From an uncultured Kangiella sp. (GTDB taxonomy: Bacteria; Pseudomonadota; Gammaproteobacteria; Enterobacterales; Kangiellaceae), in assembly GCA_947498625.1 (NCBI GenBank), contig CANMKR010000002.1, positions 310,001 to 374,000 on the forward strand: a stretch of DNA of 64,000 nucleotides, given 5' to 3'. Each line of letters opens with the position of its first letter. Positions within the stretch are counted from its first letter, which is position 1. The notes beneath the pieces were generated by a model that did not search any database, was not told the origin of the DNA, and saw nothing but the letters and a program-made list of their open reading frames with translations. The translations under genes were made by a program, and so were the position numbers. Positions 37,130 through 46,950 of this stretch are shown piece after piece.

Positions 37130-37172
37130 AAAGACTGCGGCTGATAGCTCATCCGTTATAAAGCAGCGTAAA

Positions 37173-38060
37173 CTACTTAGGTACTTTGCTAAAAGGTTCA
37201 ATTTGCTTCAAATCTATCAGCTTGATTTTTGCAAACATCTCAGCAGTGATTATCAATCACTAGTCAATTATGCTCGGTTCTGCCCGTAATTCTTGAATCA
37301 TCTGGCAAAATCCCCACCCAATGGAAATTCACATAAAGTTCTAAATTGTTTTCATCGATAGGATAACTCGAGGTAAACTCAATAGTATGCCTACTTGCGA
37401 TAACTGATGAAGCGGTGGTTTGGTACTAATCTGAAAATTCTGCAAAGGAATTTACGCTACGCGTTGGGAAGTTAATTTGAAAATCATCTGCATATAATGC
37501 CCTAAATGCCTCTAGATTCCTATTGGGGTTTTCTATTAAGGCTATCCAGTAATGGAATAAACTATTGAGCCTATTTTAATGATAAGCGCTCTGATATTGA
37601 GTCACAGTTCCACTTTTTTGTTGAACAATATTCACCTTTGAGATTATCGGCAGTCCATCATCTCCAGAACTGTTATAATCAATATTATAGAGCAATTGTA
37701 CCGAGCGAATTTCATCATCGGCGAGCATGCCTTGATGAAAATAACTTACCTAACGCAATTAACTTAATACTTTCTTGACTGCTTATTTCAACATCAGATT
37801 ATTAACGAAGTGAGAGTATTGCCAATCTTTTGGAAGCCGGAAAATTCTCTCTTTATATTCACTAAGGCCTTTGGCAGTTCCTAACCCTGACTTTATAACG
37901 ACATCCTCGCTTAGGATTTTATGTTGGATGCTGAATGGGAAACTCATTACTATTGTAAGGGAGGTACTAACTATAGAGACGAGCCAAAGCCAGATGCTCC
38001 AGGTAGCTATTTTTTTATACCTTTACCGGAGACATTGGCCAGCATTCTTATCAAAGACTG
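37173..38060 (-). pseudogene. Decayed NTF2/SnoaL-like membrane-anchored protein gene
   Basis: Pieces of one protein are spread over three frames on the minus strand. A TM-like segment (ATWSIWLWLVSIVSTSLTIV) is followed by EYKERIFRLPKDWQYSHFVNN, SSQESIKLIALGK, YFHQGMLADDEIRSVQLLYNI, NRNLEAFRALYADDFQINF and VNFHWVGILPDDSRITGRTEH. In-frame stops lie at 37783-37785, 37576-37578, 37426-37428 and 37264-37266, with shifts near 38015, 37750-37785 and after 37264. The later pieces resemble NTF2/SnoaL-like domains. No ordinary frame here should be read as a gene. Confidence 0.6.
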
Positions 38061-38301
38061 ATATTTTTTTGCTTAAGCGTAATTTCTTGCTTTGGAGTAT
38101 TTGATCGTTCGTTGCAACTGTTTAAAACAGTAACTAACGATACCGCATAAATAACATTTCTAGTTAACGTCAGCAAGTACATAAGATTGCTTAAGCTAGC
38201 GAAATGACATTCAAACATACTAGAATTTTCAACCATAAATTAAGCAAAACATTTGATAAGTTATTTTTATGCTAGCCTCTTTTCAATGCCTTGTATTCTA
38301 A

Positions 38302-38315
38302 TTGATCTAGATCAA
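38302..38315 (+). promoter_or_regulatory. Consensus FNR/ANR box upstream of ccoN
   Basis: TTGATCTAGATCAA matches the FNR consensus TTGAT-N4-ATCAA perfectly. A GATAAT -10-like element at 38337-38342 places the box centre (38308.5) about 41 bases before the predicted transcription start, the class II activation position. This fits oxygen-limited induction of the cbb3 oxidase. The regulator, an Fnr protein, is encoded at 46951. Confidence 0.88.
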
Positions 38316-38387
38316 TAAGTTGTTATAGTAGTAATAGATAATTGTGTGGCTATAAGCAGTTGATTTAACTTTTTAAGGTGGATTTGC

Positions 38388-39818
38388 ATGGCAGAAAGTA
38401 CCGATAGTAAATATAACTACAAAGTTATTCGCCAATTTTCAGTAATGGCAGTTATTTGGGGAATTGTGGGCATGGCTGTGGGAGTTTTGATTGCTGCCCA
38501 GCTTTGGATCCCGGCGCTTAACTTTGATACCGCTTGGCTCAGTTACGGCAGGCTTAGGCCGCTGCATACCAATGCCGTCATTTTCGCTTTCGGCGGCTGT
38601 GTTTTAATGGCCACTTCGCTTTATTGCGTGCAACGAACTTGCCATACTCCCCTCTTTAGTCGCAAGCTCGCCGCTTTTGTATTTTGGGGCTGGCAACTGG
38701 TTATTTTATTAGCCGCCATTACCTTGCCTATGGGACTGACATCTGCCAAAGAATACGCCGAGCTAGAATGGCCTATTGATATTCTTATTGCAATTGTCTG
38801 GATTGCCTACGCAGTCCTCTTTTTTGGAACTATCGCCAAGCGAAAAACTTCGCATATTTACGTCGCTAACTGGTTCTTCGGCGCCTTTATTATTACAGTA
38901 GCCATACTTCACCTGGTCAATAGCGCTGCGGTTCCAGTCGACTTTACTACTTGGAAGTCTTATTCAGCTTATTCAGGTGCCATTGATGCGATGATTCAAT
39001 GGTGGTACGGGCATAACGCAGTAGGCTTTTATTTAACCGCTGGCTTCCTGGGAATTATGTATTACTTTATTCCTAAGCAAGCTGAACGCCCTGTTTATTC
39101 TTATCGCTTATCGATCGTTCACTTTTGGGCGCTTATCGCTATTTATATGTGGGCAGGCCCGCACCATTTGCACTACACCGCTTTACCAGGATGGGCTCAA
39201 TCTCTTGGTATGGTGTTCTCATTAATCTTATTAGCTCCATCTTGGGGCGGAATGATTAACGGTATTATGACCTTGTCAGGCGCTTGGCATAAATTACGCA
39301 CCGATCCTATTTTGAAATTCTTAATCGTTTCCTTATCGTTCTACGGCATGTCGACTTTCGAAGGCCCTATGATGGCTATTAAAACGGTAAATGCTCTATC
39401 CCATTATACCGACTGGACGATCGGCCATGTTCACTCGGGTGCTTTAGGTTGGGTGGCGATGGTTTCAATTGGTGCGCTGTATTCTTTGATACCTAATTTA
39501 TTCGGCAAAAAGCAAATGCACAGCATTAAATTGATTAATATGCATTTCTGGTTATCAACTATTGGCGTAGTGCTTTATATCGTATCTATGTGGATTGCAG
39601 GACTAACTCAAGGACTTATGGCTCGTGCAACCAACCAAGATGGCACCCTTACCTACAGTTGGGTGCAAATATTAGAAAATACTTATCCGCAATACGGTAT
39701 ACGTTTATTGGGTGGTTTCTTATTCTTATCGGGTATGTTCATCATGTTGTACAACGTGATTAAAACTATCCAGAAACCGCAGCCAGTGGATAAGCGTATT
39801 CCAGAGCCAGTACATTAA
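38388..39818 (+). CDS. ccoN: cbb3-type cytochrome c oxidase subunit I
   Basis: Catalytic haem-copper subunit of the high-affinity terminal oxidase, 476 residues with about twelve membrane helices. Histidine ligands are visible as His60 ([12 protein letters not shown]) for the low-spin haem, His in [10 protein letters not shown] and the HH pair in GPHHLHYT for CuB, and H in TIGHVHSG near the end. An AAGGTGG Shine-Dalgarno precedes the ATG. It begins the ccoNOQP unit under the FNR box. Confidence 0.97.
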   Translation: MAESTDSKYNYKVIRQFSVMAVIWGIVGMAVGVLIAAQLWIPALNFDTAWLSYGRLRPLHTNAVIFAFGGCVLMATSLYCVQRTCHTPLFSRKLAAFVFWGWQLVILLAAITLPMGLTSAKEYAELEWPIDILIAIVWIAYAVLFFGTIAKRKTSHIYVANWFFGAFIITVAILHLVNSAAVPVDFTTWKSYSAYSGAIDAMIQWWYGHNAVGFYLTAGFLGIMYYFIPKQAERPVYSYRLSIVHFWALIAIYMWAGPHHLHYTALPGWAQSLGMVFSLILLAPSWGGMINGIMTLSGAWHKLRTDPILKFLIVSLSFYGMSTFEGPMMAIKTVNALSHYTDWTIGHVHSGALGWVAMVSIGALYSLIPNLFGKKQMHSIKLINMHFWLSTIGVVLYIVSMWIAGLTQGLMARATNQDGTLTYSWVQILENTYPQYGIRLLGGFLFLSGMFIMLYNVIKTIQKPQPVDKRIPEPVH

Positions 39819-39829
39819 GGAGCATTGTC

Positions 39830-40447
39830 ATGAATCATGAAAAAGTTGAAAAGAATGTGACTTTAATGGGTATTTTGATTGTGATTGTCATCAGCTTTGG
39901 TGGTTTAGCAGAAATCGTGCCTTTGTTCTTTTTGAAAAATACGACTGAACCAATTGCAGGCTTAGAGCCTTATACCCCTTTGCAACTTGAAGGTCGGGAT
40001 ATTTACATCAAAGAAGGCTGTCACGTTTGTCACTCGCAGATGGTAAGACCATTTCGAGCTGAAACAGAGCGTTTTGGCCCCTATTCAGTGGCCGGCGAAG
40101 ATGTTTATGAGTTTCCTTTCCTATGGGGTTCAAAAAGAACGGGGCCTGATTTAGCTCGTGTAGGCGGTCGTTATAGCGATGAATGGCATTATGTGCATCT
40201 GTATAATCCACGTGACGTGGTACCTGAGTCGAACATGCCCTCTTATCCTTGGTTAGCGCAGCGTAAGCTTAATCATGAGCTGACCGGAAAGAAAATTGCC
40301 GCCATGAAGAAGCTTGGTGTGCCTTACACGGAAGAAGATATTTTAAGCGCCAGTAGTAAAGTGGAAGGTAAAACGGAAATGGAAGCTTTGATTGCTTATT
40401 TGCAATCACTAGGGCTTGAAGTAACCAGTAAAGCAGGAGCGCGCTGA
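39830..40447 (+). CDS. ccoO: cbb3-type oxidase monohaem cytochrome c subunit
   Basis: A 205-residue membrane-anchored cytochrome c that passes electrons to CcoN. One N-terminal helix (residues ~12-34) is followed by a single haem site CHVCH (Cys64, Cys67, His68). The motif [18 protein letters not shown] is typical. AAGGAGC precedes the ATG, and the TGA stop shares one base with the ccoQ start (TGATG). Confidence 0.97.
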   Translation: MNHEKVEKNVTLMGILIVIVISFGGLAEIVPLFFLKNTTEPIAGLEPYTPLQLEGRDIYIKEGCHVCHSQMVRPFRAETERFGPYSVAGEDVYEFPFLWGSKRTGPDLARVGGRYSDEWHYVHLYNPRDVVPESNMPSYPWLAQRKLNHELTGKKIAAMKKLGVPYTEEDILSASSKVEGKTEMEALIAYLQSLGLEVTSKAGAR

Positions 40448-40617
40448 TGGATATGAATACCGTTAGAGGCATTATTACCTTGCTGGCAATGTTGTTTTTT
40501 ATCGTTATTTGCATTTTGGTCTATTCCAAGCGCAATAAAAATAAATATGAAAAAGCTTCGAGGATGGTGCTTGATGCAGAGTCCAATGAAAATTCTGATT
40601 CGGAGGTTAAAAACTGA
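40447..40617 (+). CDS. ccoQ: cbb3-type oxidase small subunit CcoQ
   Basis: A 56-residue one-helix protein beginning [18 protein letters not shown], with a basic stop-transfer (YSKRNKNKYEK) and an acidic tail. The position between ccoO and ccoP and the length identify it as CcoQ, which stabilises the complex in other bacteria. Both ends overlap the neighbours by one base through TGATG junctions, implying translational coupling. Confidence 0.93.
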   Translation: MDMNTVRGIITLLAMLFFIVICILVYSKRNKNKYEKASRMVLDAESNENSDSEVKN

Positions 40618-41525
40618 TGAGTAATTTTTGGAGTTTTTACATAATTGCTATTACCGTCATCACTATTTTGGGATGCGTTGCCCTTTTATATTTTACTCGA
40701 AAGAAAAAACAATCCAGTGAAGATGGGCAAACAACTGGGCATGTTTACGATGGGATTGAAGAGTTTGATAATCCGATGCCGAAATGGTGGTTATGGCTTT
40801 TTTACATTAGCATTGTATTTGGCGTTATTTATTTAATACTGTACCCAGGCTTAGGTAAATATCAAGGTTTACTCGGTTGGTCGCAAGATTCACAGTATCA
40901 ACAAGAAGTAGCCGCTGCTAATGAGCGTTACTTACCTCTATATGAGCAATACGCAGAAAAGTCCATTGAAGAGTTACAGCAGATCCCTGAAGCTTTAAAA
41001 ATGGGGCAGGCTATTTTTGCCAATACCTGCTTTGGCTGTCACGGTGCTGATGCCCGCGGCTCTCTTGGCTTTCCAAATCTGACCGATTCAGATTGGTTGC
41101 GTGGAGGTAGCCCTGAAAAAATTAAAGCAGCAATTTTGAATGGCCTTAATGGTGTCATGCCGGCTTTTTCTGAAACTTTATCGGATAAAGATATTGATTC
41201 ACTTTCCAGCTATATCAGCAGCAAAAATGTGATTGAACGACCTGTTATTGAAAGTTTTTTAGCCAATGGTGAAAAGCTATTTAAGCAAAACTGTGCTGCT
41301 TGTCATGGGCAAGATTTAGCTGGAAATCAAGCATTAGGCGCTCCGAATTTAATTGATGAAGTATGGTTGCATGGTGCTTCGCCAGGCATGGTTAAAGACG
41401 TTATTCGAAATGGTCGAATCAACCGTATGCCACCTCATGAATCTATTCTAGGGCAAGCCAAATCGCATATAGTAGCCGCTTATGTTTATAGCTTATCCCA
41501 AAATAAAGAAGCAGGAACCAATTAG
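40617..41525 (+). CDS. ccoP: cbb3-type oxidase dihaem cytochrome c subunit
   Basis: A 302-residue membrane-anchored dihaem cytochrome c. Helices lie at residues ~6-26 and ~57-77, with the typical FDNPMPKWWLWLFY segment. Two haem sites follow: CFGCH (Cys138-His142) and CAACH (Cys226-His230). The gene overlaps ccoQ by one base. Confidence 0.96.
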   Translation: MSNFWSFYIIAITVITILGCVALLYFTRKKKQSSEDGQTTGHVYDGIEEFDNPMPKWWLWLFYISIVFGVIYLILYPGLGKYQGLLGWSQDSQYQQEVAAANERYLPLYEQYAEKSIEELQQIPEALKMGQAIFANTCFGCHGADARGSLGFPNLTDSDWLRGGSPEKIKAAILNGLNGVMPAFSETLSDKDIDSLSSYISSKNVIERPVIESFLANGEKLFKQNCAACHGQDLAGNQALGAPNLIDEVWLHGASPGMVKDVIRNGRINRMPPHESILGQAKSHIVAAYVYSLSQNKEAGTN

Positions 41526-41558
41526 TTAACATAGCATAATTGCTAAGAGTAGCTGAGT

Positions 41559-42968
41559 ATGAGTCAAAAAGACGACACTTTTGTTGTAGGCGATGAACAG
41601 GATCTTTATCAAAAGCAACAGAAGATTCGACCAAAAAAAGTAAGTGGGATTTTTAATAACTTTCGGGTGCTATCCGTTTGGCTTCTGTTAGGCATTTATT
41701 ATATCGGGCCTTGGCTTTCTTGGAATGGCAGGCAAGCAATTTTACTCGATCTACCTGCTAGGCAGTTTCATTTGTTTGGCATTACTTTTTGGCCGCAAGA
41801 TTTTATTTTCCTTACCCTTTTATTAGTGATTGCCGCACTGGCGCTTTTCTTCTTCACCTCAGTCGCAGGTAGGTTATGGTGCGGTTATGCTTGTCCACAA
41901 ACCGTTTGGACTCAACTTTTTGTTTGGGTGGAACGATTAGTCGAAGGCGATAGGAATAAGCAAATCAAATTAGCTAAAGCTCCATGGAGTTTTAAAAAAG
42001 CTCGCCTTAAATTTACCAAGCATACTTTGTGGATTATTTTGGCTTTATTTACCGGCTATACTTTTGTCGGTTATTTCGTCCCGATAGATGTTTTAACCGA
42101 AGAAATCCTAGCCTTCAATACAACACCTTGGGAAACTTTTTGGGTTTTGTTTTATAGCTTTGCTACTTGGGGTAACGCCGGTAAGTTGCGCGAGCAAGTT
42201 TGTATCTATATGTGCCCCTATGCTCGCTTCCAAAGTTCAATGTTTGATAAAGATACTCTTATCATTGCCTATGATGAGAAGCGCGGAGAAACTCGTGGTG
42301 GTCGTAAAATTGGCTCCAATGATTACAAAGAACGAGGGCTTGGAGATTGCATAGATTGCCACCAATGTGTGCAGGCCTGCCCTACTGGCATCGACATTCG
42401 TGATGGACTGCAGTATGAGTGTATCGCTTGCGCAGCTTGTATAGATGTTTGCGATGAAGTTATGGACAAAGTTGGTTATCCCAAAGGACTCATTCGATAC
42501 ACCACTGAAAATAAAGAAGCTGGGAAAAAAGTAAAACTATTTAGAGCTAAAACTGTAGGCTATGGTTTGGTACTTTTAACTATTTCGGCAGTGTTCGTTT
42601 TTTCAGTCTGGGCAAGAACTCCCGTTGAGCTGGATATTATTAAAGATCGGAATCGTTTGTATATCACCAATAGTTTAGGATATGTAGAAAATATTTATAA
42701 ACTCAATATTTTAAACAAATCTCAGCAAGATCGTGTGTATACCATCAGTGTGGATGGTCAAAAAGAAATTAATTACCAAGGTCCACAGCAAATTGCAGTT
42801 GCTGCAGGTAATCAAGAAACAGTTCCGGTACGTTTATCAATTGATCCTTTTTATATGCAAAGTAGAAACCTAAAAGTCACTTTTAACATAGAAGACGTTA
42901 ATGATGCTTCTATCGAAGTTTCAGAGCCTGCTAGGTTCTTAGGTCCAGCTTTAGTAAAACGACGCTAA
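41559..42968 (+). CDS. ccoG: cbb3 oxidase assembly protein CcoG (FixG/RdxA)
   Basis: A 469-residue membrane protein with two ferredoxin-type clusters (CIDCHQCVQACPTGI and CIACAACIDVCD), a further CGYACPQTVW segment, several helices and a C-terminal immunoglobulin-like domain. CcoG is thought to reduce Cu(II) for delivery to the oxidase. It follows ccoP after 33 bases and is followed by ccoH after 10. Confidence 0.95.
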   Translation: MSQKDDTFVVGDEQDLYQKQQKIRPKKVSGIFNNFRVLSVWLLLGIYYIGPWLSWNGRQAILLDLPARQFHLFGITFWPQDFIFLTLLLVIAALALFFFTSVAGRLWCGYACPQTVWTQLFVWVERLVEGDRNKQIKLAKAPWSFKKARLKFTKHTLWIILALFTGYTFVGYFVPIDVLTEEILAFNTTPWETFWVLFYSFATWGNAGKLREQVCIYMCPYARFQSSMFDKDTLIIAYDEKRGETRGGRKIGSNDYKERGLGDCIDCHQCVQACPTGIDIRDGLQYECIACAACIDVCDEVMDKVGYPKGLIRYTTENKEAGKKVKLFRAKTVGYGLVLLTISAVFVFSVWARTPVELDIIKDRNRLYITNSLGYVENIYKLNILNKSQQDRVYTISVDGQKEINYQGPQQIAVAAGNQETVPVRLSIDPFYMQSRNLKVTFNIEDVNDASIEVSEPARFLGPALVKRR

Positions 42969-42978
42969 GAGTATAGCT

Positions 42979-43518
42979 ATGTCACAACCTAATTCTAATT
43001 CAAAAGCAGTCGATAATTTACCTTGGTACAAACAGTTTTGGCCTTGGTTTATTATCGCTATCCCTCTTTCAGCCGTTATAGCTGGTATCGCTATGATTAT
43101 TATTTCTGTTGATGGTGCTGACACTTTAGTAAAAGAAGATTATTACAAAGAAGGTCTAGCAATTAATAAACAATTTGAGAAGTCGCGCAAGGCTTCAGAG
43201 CTTGAAATCACTGCTGAAATCGTTTTAGTTGAAGGAAAGCTATCCTTATCGATTACTAGCGCTAAACCCATTGTGGAAAACCTTTCACTTGATTTTAGGC
43301 ACGCTACCATTGACTCCAAAGATTTCTCTGTAAAATTACAGCAAACTTCCAATGGAAAATATTTTGCTTTACTTAGTCAGCAACAGCTCGATCAGATCAT
43401 GGGCAAATGGTATTTAACATTAAGCCCATTTTCCAGCAGCTGGCATTTAAAGAGTCAGTGGACTTTGCCAAATAAGAGTCCATTAATGTTAGGTGTCAGC
43501 AGAGCGATAGATGGCTGA
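42979..43518 (+). CDS. ccoH: FixH-family protein (CcoH)
   Basis: A 179-residue single-pass membrane protein (helix at residues ~23-46) with a periplasmic domain. The DTLVKEDYYKEGLAINKQFE motif is the FixH hallmark. It helps assemble the cbb3 complex. Its end overlaps ccoI by eight bases. Confidence 0.92.
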   Translation: MSQPNSNSKAVDNLPWYKQFWPWFIIAIPLSAVIAGIAMIIISVDGADTLVKEDYYKEGLAINKQFEKSRKASELEITAEIVLVEGKLSLSITSAKPIVENLSLDFRHATIDSKDFSVKLQQTSNGKYFALLSQQQLDQIMGKWYLTLSPFSSSWHLKSQWTLPNKSPLMLGVSRAIDG

Positions 43519-45916
43519 TAAAAAAGCCCGAGGCTGTTTCCATTGTCATGAGCCAGTGCCAAAGGGTTTCTCTCAAACGTTAGAATATGATGGTTCAAGC
43601 CGATACTTTTGCTGCTTAGGTTGCTTCAGCATTGCTGAAACCATTATTGATAACGGGCTTGATGATTATTATAAATTCCGAACCAGTGTTGCCCCTAAGG
43701 CTGACGAGATTATCCCTGAAGAATTAAAATCCTTTGATGACAAAGAGCTTATCGATCATTTAGCCATTGAACAAACTGAAGATAGCAGCTCGATAGAATT
43801 ACTCTGCGAAAATTTAAAATGCAGCGCTTGTAGCTGGTTAATAGAAAAGCAAATCAGCGCATTGAATGGGGTAAACAAAGTTTCAGCCAATATTGCTGAG
43901 CAGACTATTTTAGTCAAATGGCAAGAGGACAAACTTAAATTAAGCCAAATATTGGAACAGTGTTACCTGCTTGGCTATCCTGTAAAACCTTACCGTTCAG
44001 AGACGGCGGAAAAACTTAACAAGCAACAAGATAAGCTATGGCTAAAGCGCTTAGGACTTGCTGGCTTGGGTATGATGCAAGTCATGATGTATGCAGTTGC
44101 ATTGTATATTGGCGCATTTGATGGAATCGATAGCCTGCAAAGATCCTTTTTACGCTGGGTAAGTTTTTGTGTAGCCACGCCAGTATTACTCTATGCTGGC
44201 TATCCTTTCTTTCAAAGCGCATGGAGAGCCATAAAAGTAAAGCAGCTGAATATGGATGTACCCATATCGCTAGCATTGGCACTGGCTTATTTATCGAGTT
44301 TATGGGCCACCTTAAGTAATAGTGGTGAAGTCTATTTCGATTCGGTCACCATGTTTATTTTCTTTTTACTCATTGGCCGCTACTTAGAATACCGCGCACG
44401 ACAGAAAGTTCGACAAGCTTTTTATCAAAAAAACTTTAACAGCCAATTACTGGTGAGCCGCATCGATAATGATGGTGATATCACTAGGGTGCCAATTCAA
44501 AAAATTGCCATTGGTGATACTTTATTGGTAAAGCCCGGAGAAACCATTGCAGCAGATGCGGTTTTGATTAGTGGCACTGCTTCTATTAACGAAGCCATGC
44601 TAAGTGGAGAATACTTGCCTGTTAATAAAGCAAAAGGTGAGCAGCTATTAGCTGCTAGTATCAATGGCGATCATGCAATTCTTATTCAGGTGACTCACTC
44701 AGCTGAAAACAGCTTTTTAGATAAACTAAAGCAGATGCAGCGCAATGCATTATTGGAAAAACCACGAGTAACTTTAGTCGCGGATAAGGTTGCTCGCTAT
44801 TTTGTGGCGGCAATATTGTGTATCGCAAGTTTTACCTTTATTGGATGGTGGTTTTACCAAGCAGAAAATGCATTATGGATCACAATTGCAGTACTAGTAG
44901 TTAGTTGTCCTTGCGCCCTTTCTTTGGCCACCCCTGTGGCATTAACCTGTGGCGTATCGGCTTTAAATAAAGCTAATATTCTGGTGCAAGAAGAGAATTT
45001 TTTACAAAAACTTGAGGCTACCACTGACATTGTTTTTGATAAAACAGGAACCTTAACGACAGGGACTTTAAGCGTAGCCTCTATTGAGAACTTTTCAAAT
45101 AAACAAGAAGACGAAGTTCTTGGGATTGTTGCTGCCATGGAAAAAAGTTCAGAACATCCAATAGCAAAAGCTTTTTCTCAATATGTCGATAATCAATATA
45201 AATCATCAGACATAAAACTGCACCCCTATGCCGGAGTGGAAGCCAATGTAAATGATAATAACTATTGGTTTGGTAACTTAAATTTTTTGCAGGCGCAATT
45301 ACCCTACCCCCTATCAGTTTCAGATGAATCCTTACTTTATTTAGCCAACGACACAGAAATTATCGCTAGCATTAGGTTACAAGACACTTTGAGAGCTTCG
45401 GCCAAAGAGGCTGCGCAAGAACTGTCTAAACTAGGTATTAACTTACATTTATTAAGTGGCGACCCGAGCCATCAGGTTCAGCATTTGGCCAAAGAATTGA
45501 ACATGACTCACTGGCAAAATAATCTGAAGCCATTGCAGAAACTAGAATATCTACACAAATTACGACTAGAACCGTCACGCAAAATTTTAGCTGTTGGCGA
45601 TGGTTTAAATGATGCGCCGATTATGGCTGCTAGCGATACCTCTATAGCCATGTCAGGAGCCTCAGATTTTACTAAGGCGAATGCCAATGCTTATTTATTG
45701 TCAGCAAACCTTGAAGACATTAGCCTAGCGATAATAAAGTCCAAGCAAACGAATAAAGTTATCAAACAAAACCTAATATGGGCAATAGGTTATAATTTAA
45801 TTGTATTGCCATTTGCAATTCTAGGTATGATACCTCCATATTTAGCCGCACTAGGAATGTCTCTTAGCTCTTTAGTGGTGGTCATTAATTCATTGCGCTT
45901 AAACCCTAAAACATAA
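43511..45916 (+). CDS. ccoI: Copper-transporting P-type ATPase CcoI/FixI
   Basis: An 801-residue P1B ATPase that exports copper for cbb3 oxidase assembly. The N-terminus has a Cys-rich module (CFHCHEPVP, FCCLGC) and a heavy-metal domain with CSACSW. The transmembrane metal motif is SCPCALSLATP, the phosphorylation site DKTGTLTTG, and the hinge motif GDGLNDAPIMA. The length is normal. It is coupled to ccoH by an eight-base overlap. Confidence 0.96.
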   Translation: MADKKARGCFHCHEPVPKGFSQTLEYDGSSRYFCCLGCFSIAETIIDNGLDDYYKFRTSVAPKADEIIPEELKSFDDKELIDHLAIEQTEDSSSIELLCENLKCSACSWLIEKQISALNGVNKVSANIAEQTILVKWQEDKLKLSQILEQCYLLGYPVKPYRSETAEKLNKQQDKLWLKRLGLAGLGMMQVMMYAVALYIGAFDGIDSLQRSFLRWVSFCVATPVLLYAGYPFFQSAWRAIKVKQLNMDVPISLALALAYLSSLWATLSNSGEVYFDSVTMFIFFLLIGRYLEYRARQKVRQAFYQKNFNSQLLVSRIDNDGDITRVPIQKIAIGDTLLVKPGETIAADAVLISGTASINEAMLSGEYLPVNKAKGEQLLAASINGDHAILIQVTHSAENSFLDKLKQMQRNALLEKPRVTLVADKVARYFVAAILCIASFTFIGWWFYQAENALWITIAVLVVSCPCALSLATPVALTCGVSALNKANILVQEENFLQKLEATTDIVFDKTGTLTTGTLSVASIENFSNKQEDEVLGIVAAMEKSSEHPIAKAFSQYVDNQYKSSDIKLHPYAGVEANVNDNNYWFGNLNFLQAQLPYPLSVSDESLLYLANDTEIIASIRLQDTLRASAKEAAQELSKLGINLHLLSGDPSHQVQHLAKELNMTHWQNNLKPLQKLEYLHKLRLEPSRKILAVGDGLNDAPIMAASDTSIAMSGASDFTKANANAYLLSANLEDISLAIIKSKQTNKVIKQNLIWAIGYNLIVLPFAILGMIPPYLAALGMSLSSLVVVINSLRLNPKT

Positions 45917-45917
45917 T

Positions 45918-46091
45918 ATGAATGCCATTTATTTTTTAATTCCATTAACCTTAATATTGCTAGCGCTAGCGGTATGGTTATTTTTTTGGGCGGTCAATAA
46001 TGATCAATATTCTGATCTCGATAAGGAATCTGAACAAATTTTATTTGATGAGAGCTTTGATGATTCCAAAAGTAACAATCAAAACGAATGA
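45918..46091 (+). CDS. ccoS: cbb3 oxidase maturation protein CcoS
   Basis: A 57-residue protein beginning MNAIYFLIPLTLILLALAVW with one helix, then WAVNNDQYSDLDKE, the conserved CcoS signature, and an acidic tail. It follows ccoI by one base, and its TGA stop is within an ATGA overlap with the next gene. CcoS is needed for cofactor insertion into CcoN. Confidence 0.93.
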   Translation: MNAIYFLIPLTLILLALAVWLFFWAVNNDQYSDLDKESEQILFDESFDDSKSNNQNE

Positions 46092-46780
46092 TTAGTCTTT
46101 ACATCACAACCTTAGCCATGGGTTTTTTTGGCTCTCTACATTGCGTAGGAATGTGCGGCGGTATCACTATCGCTATTAATCAAGCAATTGCTCCTGAAAA
46201 ACAATTGCGCCTGACTTTCCTTTACCAGCTCTTTAGGATTGTAAGTTATGCCTTTCTAGGACTCCTATTCGCCTTTGTAGGATCTTTTTTGCAAAGCATA
46301 CAAGTGCCAATATTGAACATACTCAGTGGCGTCTTTATGATTCTTTTAGGTTTATACCTGATGCACATCAAAGCCCCATTAATCGTTTTGGAAAAACTGG
46401 GACATAAAGCTTGGCGCTTGATAAAACCTATTCAGCAAAAGCTGCTGCCTATTAACAGCAATGGGCAAGCTATTGGCGTGGGCCTACTTTGGGGTTTGCT
46501 ACCTTGTGGCTTGGTTTATAGTGCTTTAGTCGTTTCTGCTAGTTCTGGTTCTGCTATTCATGGCCTGATTAGCATGTTGTTTTTTGGGATCGGCACTCTA
46601 CCGATGATGATCAGTGTTGGCTTGATTAGTCAAAATCTAATCAGTAAATTCAATAATATAAATTTTAGACGCTTTATTGGCGTGCTCTTTATCATTTGGG
46701 GGCTGTTTTTCATATACTCAGCCGCTAATCATCAACACGCTACCACTCATAAAGAACATCATAGTCATCACCAGCATTGA
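46088..46780 (+). CDS. DsbD/TauE-type membrane transporter with His-rich tail
   Basis: A 230-residue membrane protein with about six helices. The N-terminal FFGSLHCVGMCGG and the later GLLWGLLPCGLVYSAL motifs belong to the DsbD_2/SafE-like family, routinely found after ccoS. The C-terminus is strikingly His-rich (HQHATTHKEHHSHHQH), consistent with metal binding. A role in copper or redox supply to cbb3 oxidase is more likely than sulfite export. It overlaps ccoS by four bases. Confidence 0.88.
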   Translation: MISLYITTLAMGFFGSLHCVGMCGGITIAINQAIAPEKQLRLTFLYQLFRIVSYAFLGLLFAFVGSFLQSIQVPILNILSGVFMILLGLYLMHIKAPLIVLEKLGHKAWRLIKPIQQKLLPINSNGQAIGVGLLWGLLPCGLVYSALVVSASSGSAIHGLISMLFFGIGTLPMMISVGLISQNLISKFNNINFRRFIGVLFIIWGLFFIYSAANHQHATTHKEHHSHHQH

Positions 46781-46795
46781 TAATTTATGGCAAAC

Positions 46796-46809
46796 TTGAC
46801 TTAAATCAA
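46796..46809. promoter_or_regulatory. FNR box upstream of fnr, inside a long palindrome
   Basis: TTGACTTAAATCAA matches the FNR consensus at nine of ten fixed positions. The site is embedded in a larger perfect inverted repeat (11-bp arms at 46789-46799 and 46806-46816). It lies 142 bases before the fnr start and just after the DsbD-like gene. It may serve autoregulation of fnr, or its RNA hairpin may end the oxidase transcript, but a T run is lacking. Confidence 0.6.
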
Positions 46810-46950
46810 GTTTGCCTGCCATTGGCAGATTATTATGAGTAATTGGTCATTATTTTCAATTATTTATAGACTTAATTGACCTAATATCTAAGGTGATTTA
46901 GGACAAATTAATTGCTAAACTAAAAACATATCAGCAATTGTCGAGTTGTA

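Noticed and set aside
37065-38236. Several short open frames on both strands
   Set aside because: They cross the decayed NTF2-like gene in other frames; the minus-strand peptide pieces explain the region better.
46789-46816. Intrinsic terminator for the cco transcript
   Set aside because: The stem is perfect but no T run follows, and it contains an FNR-box core, so regulation is at least as likely; listed as a regulatory site.
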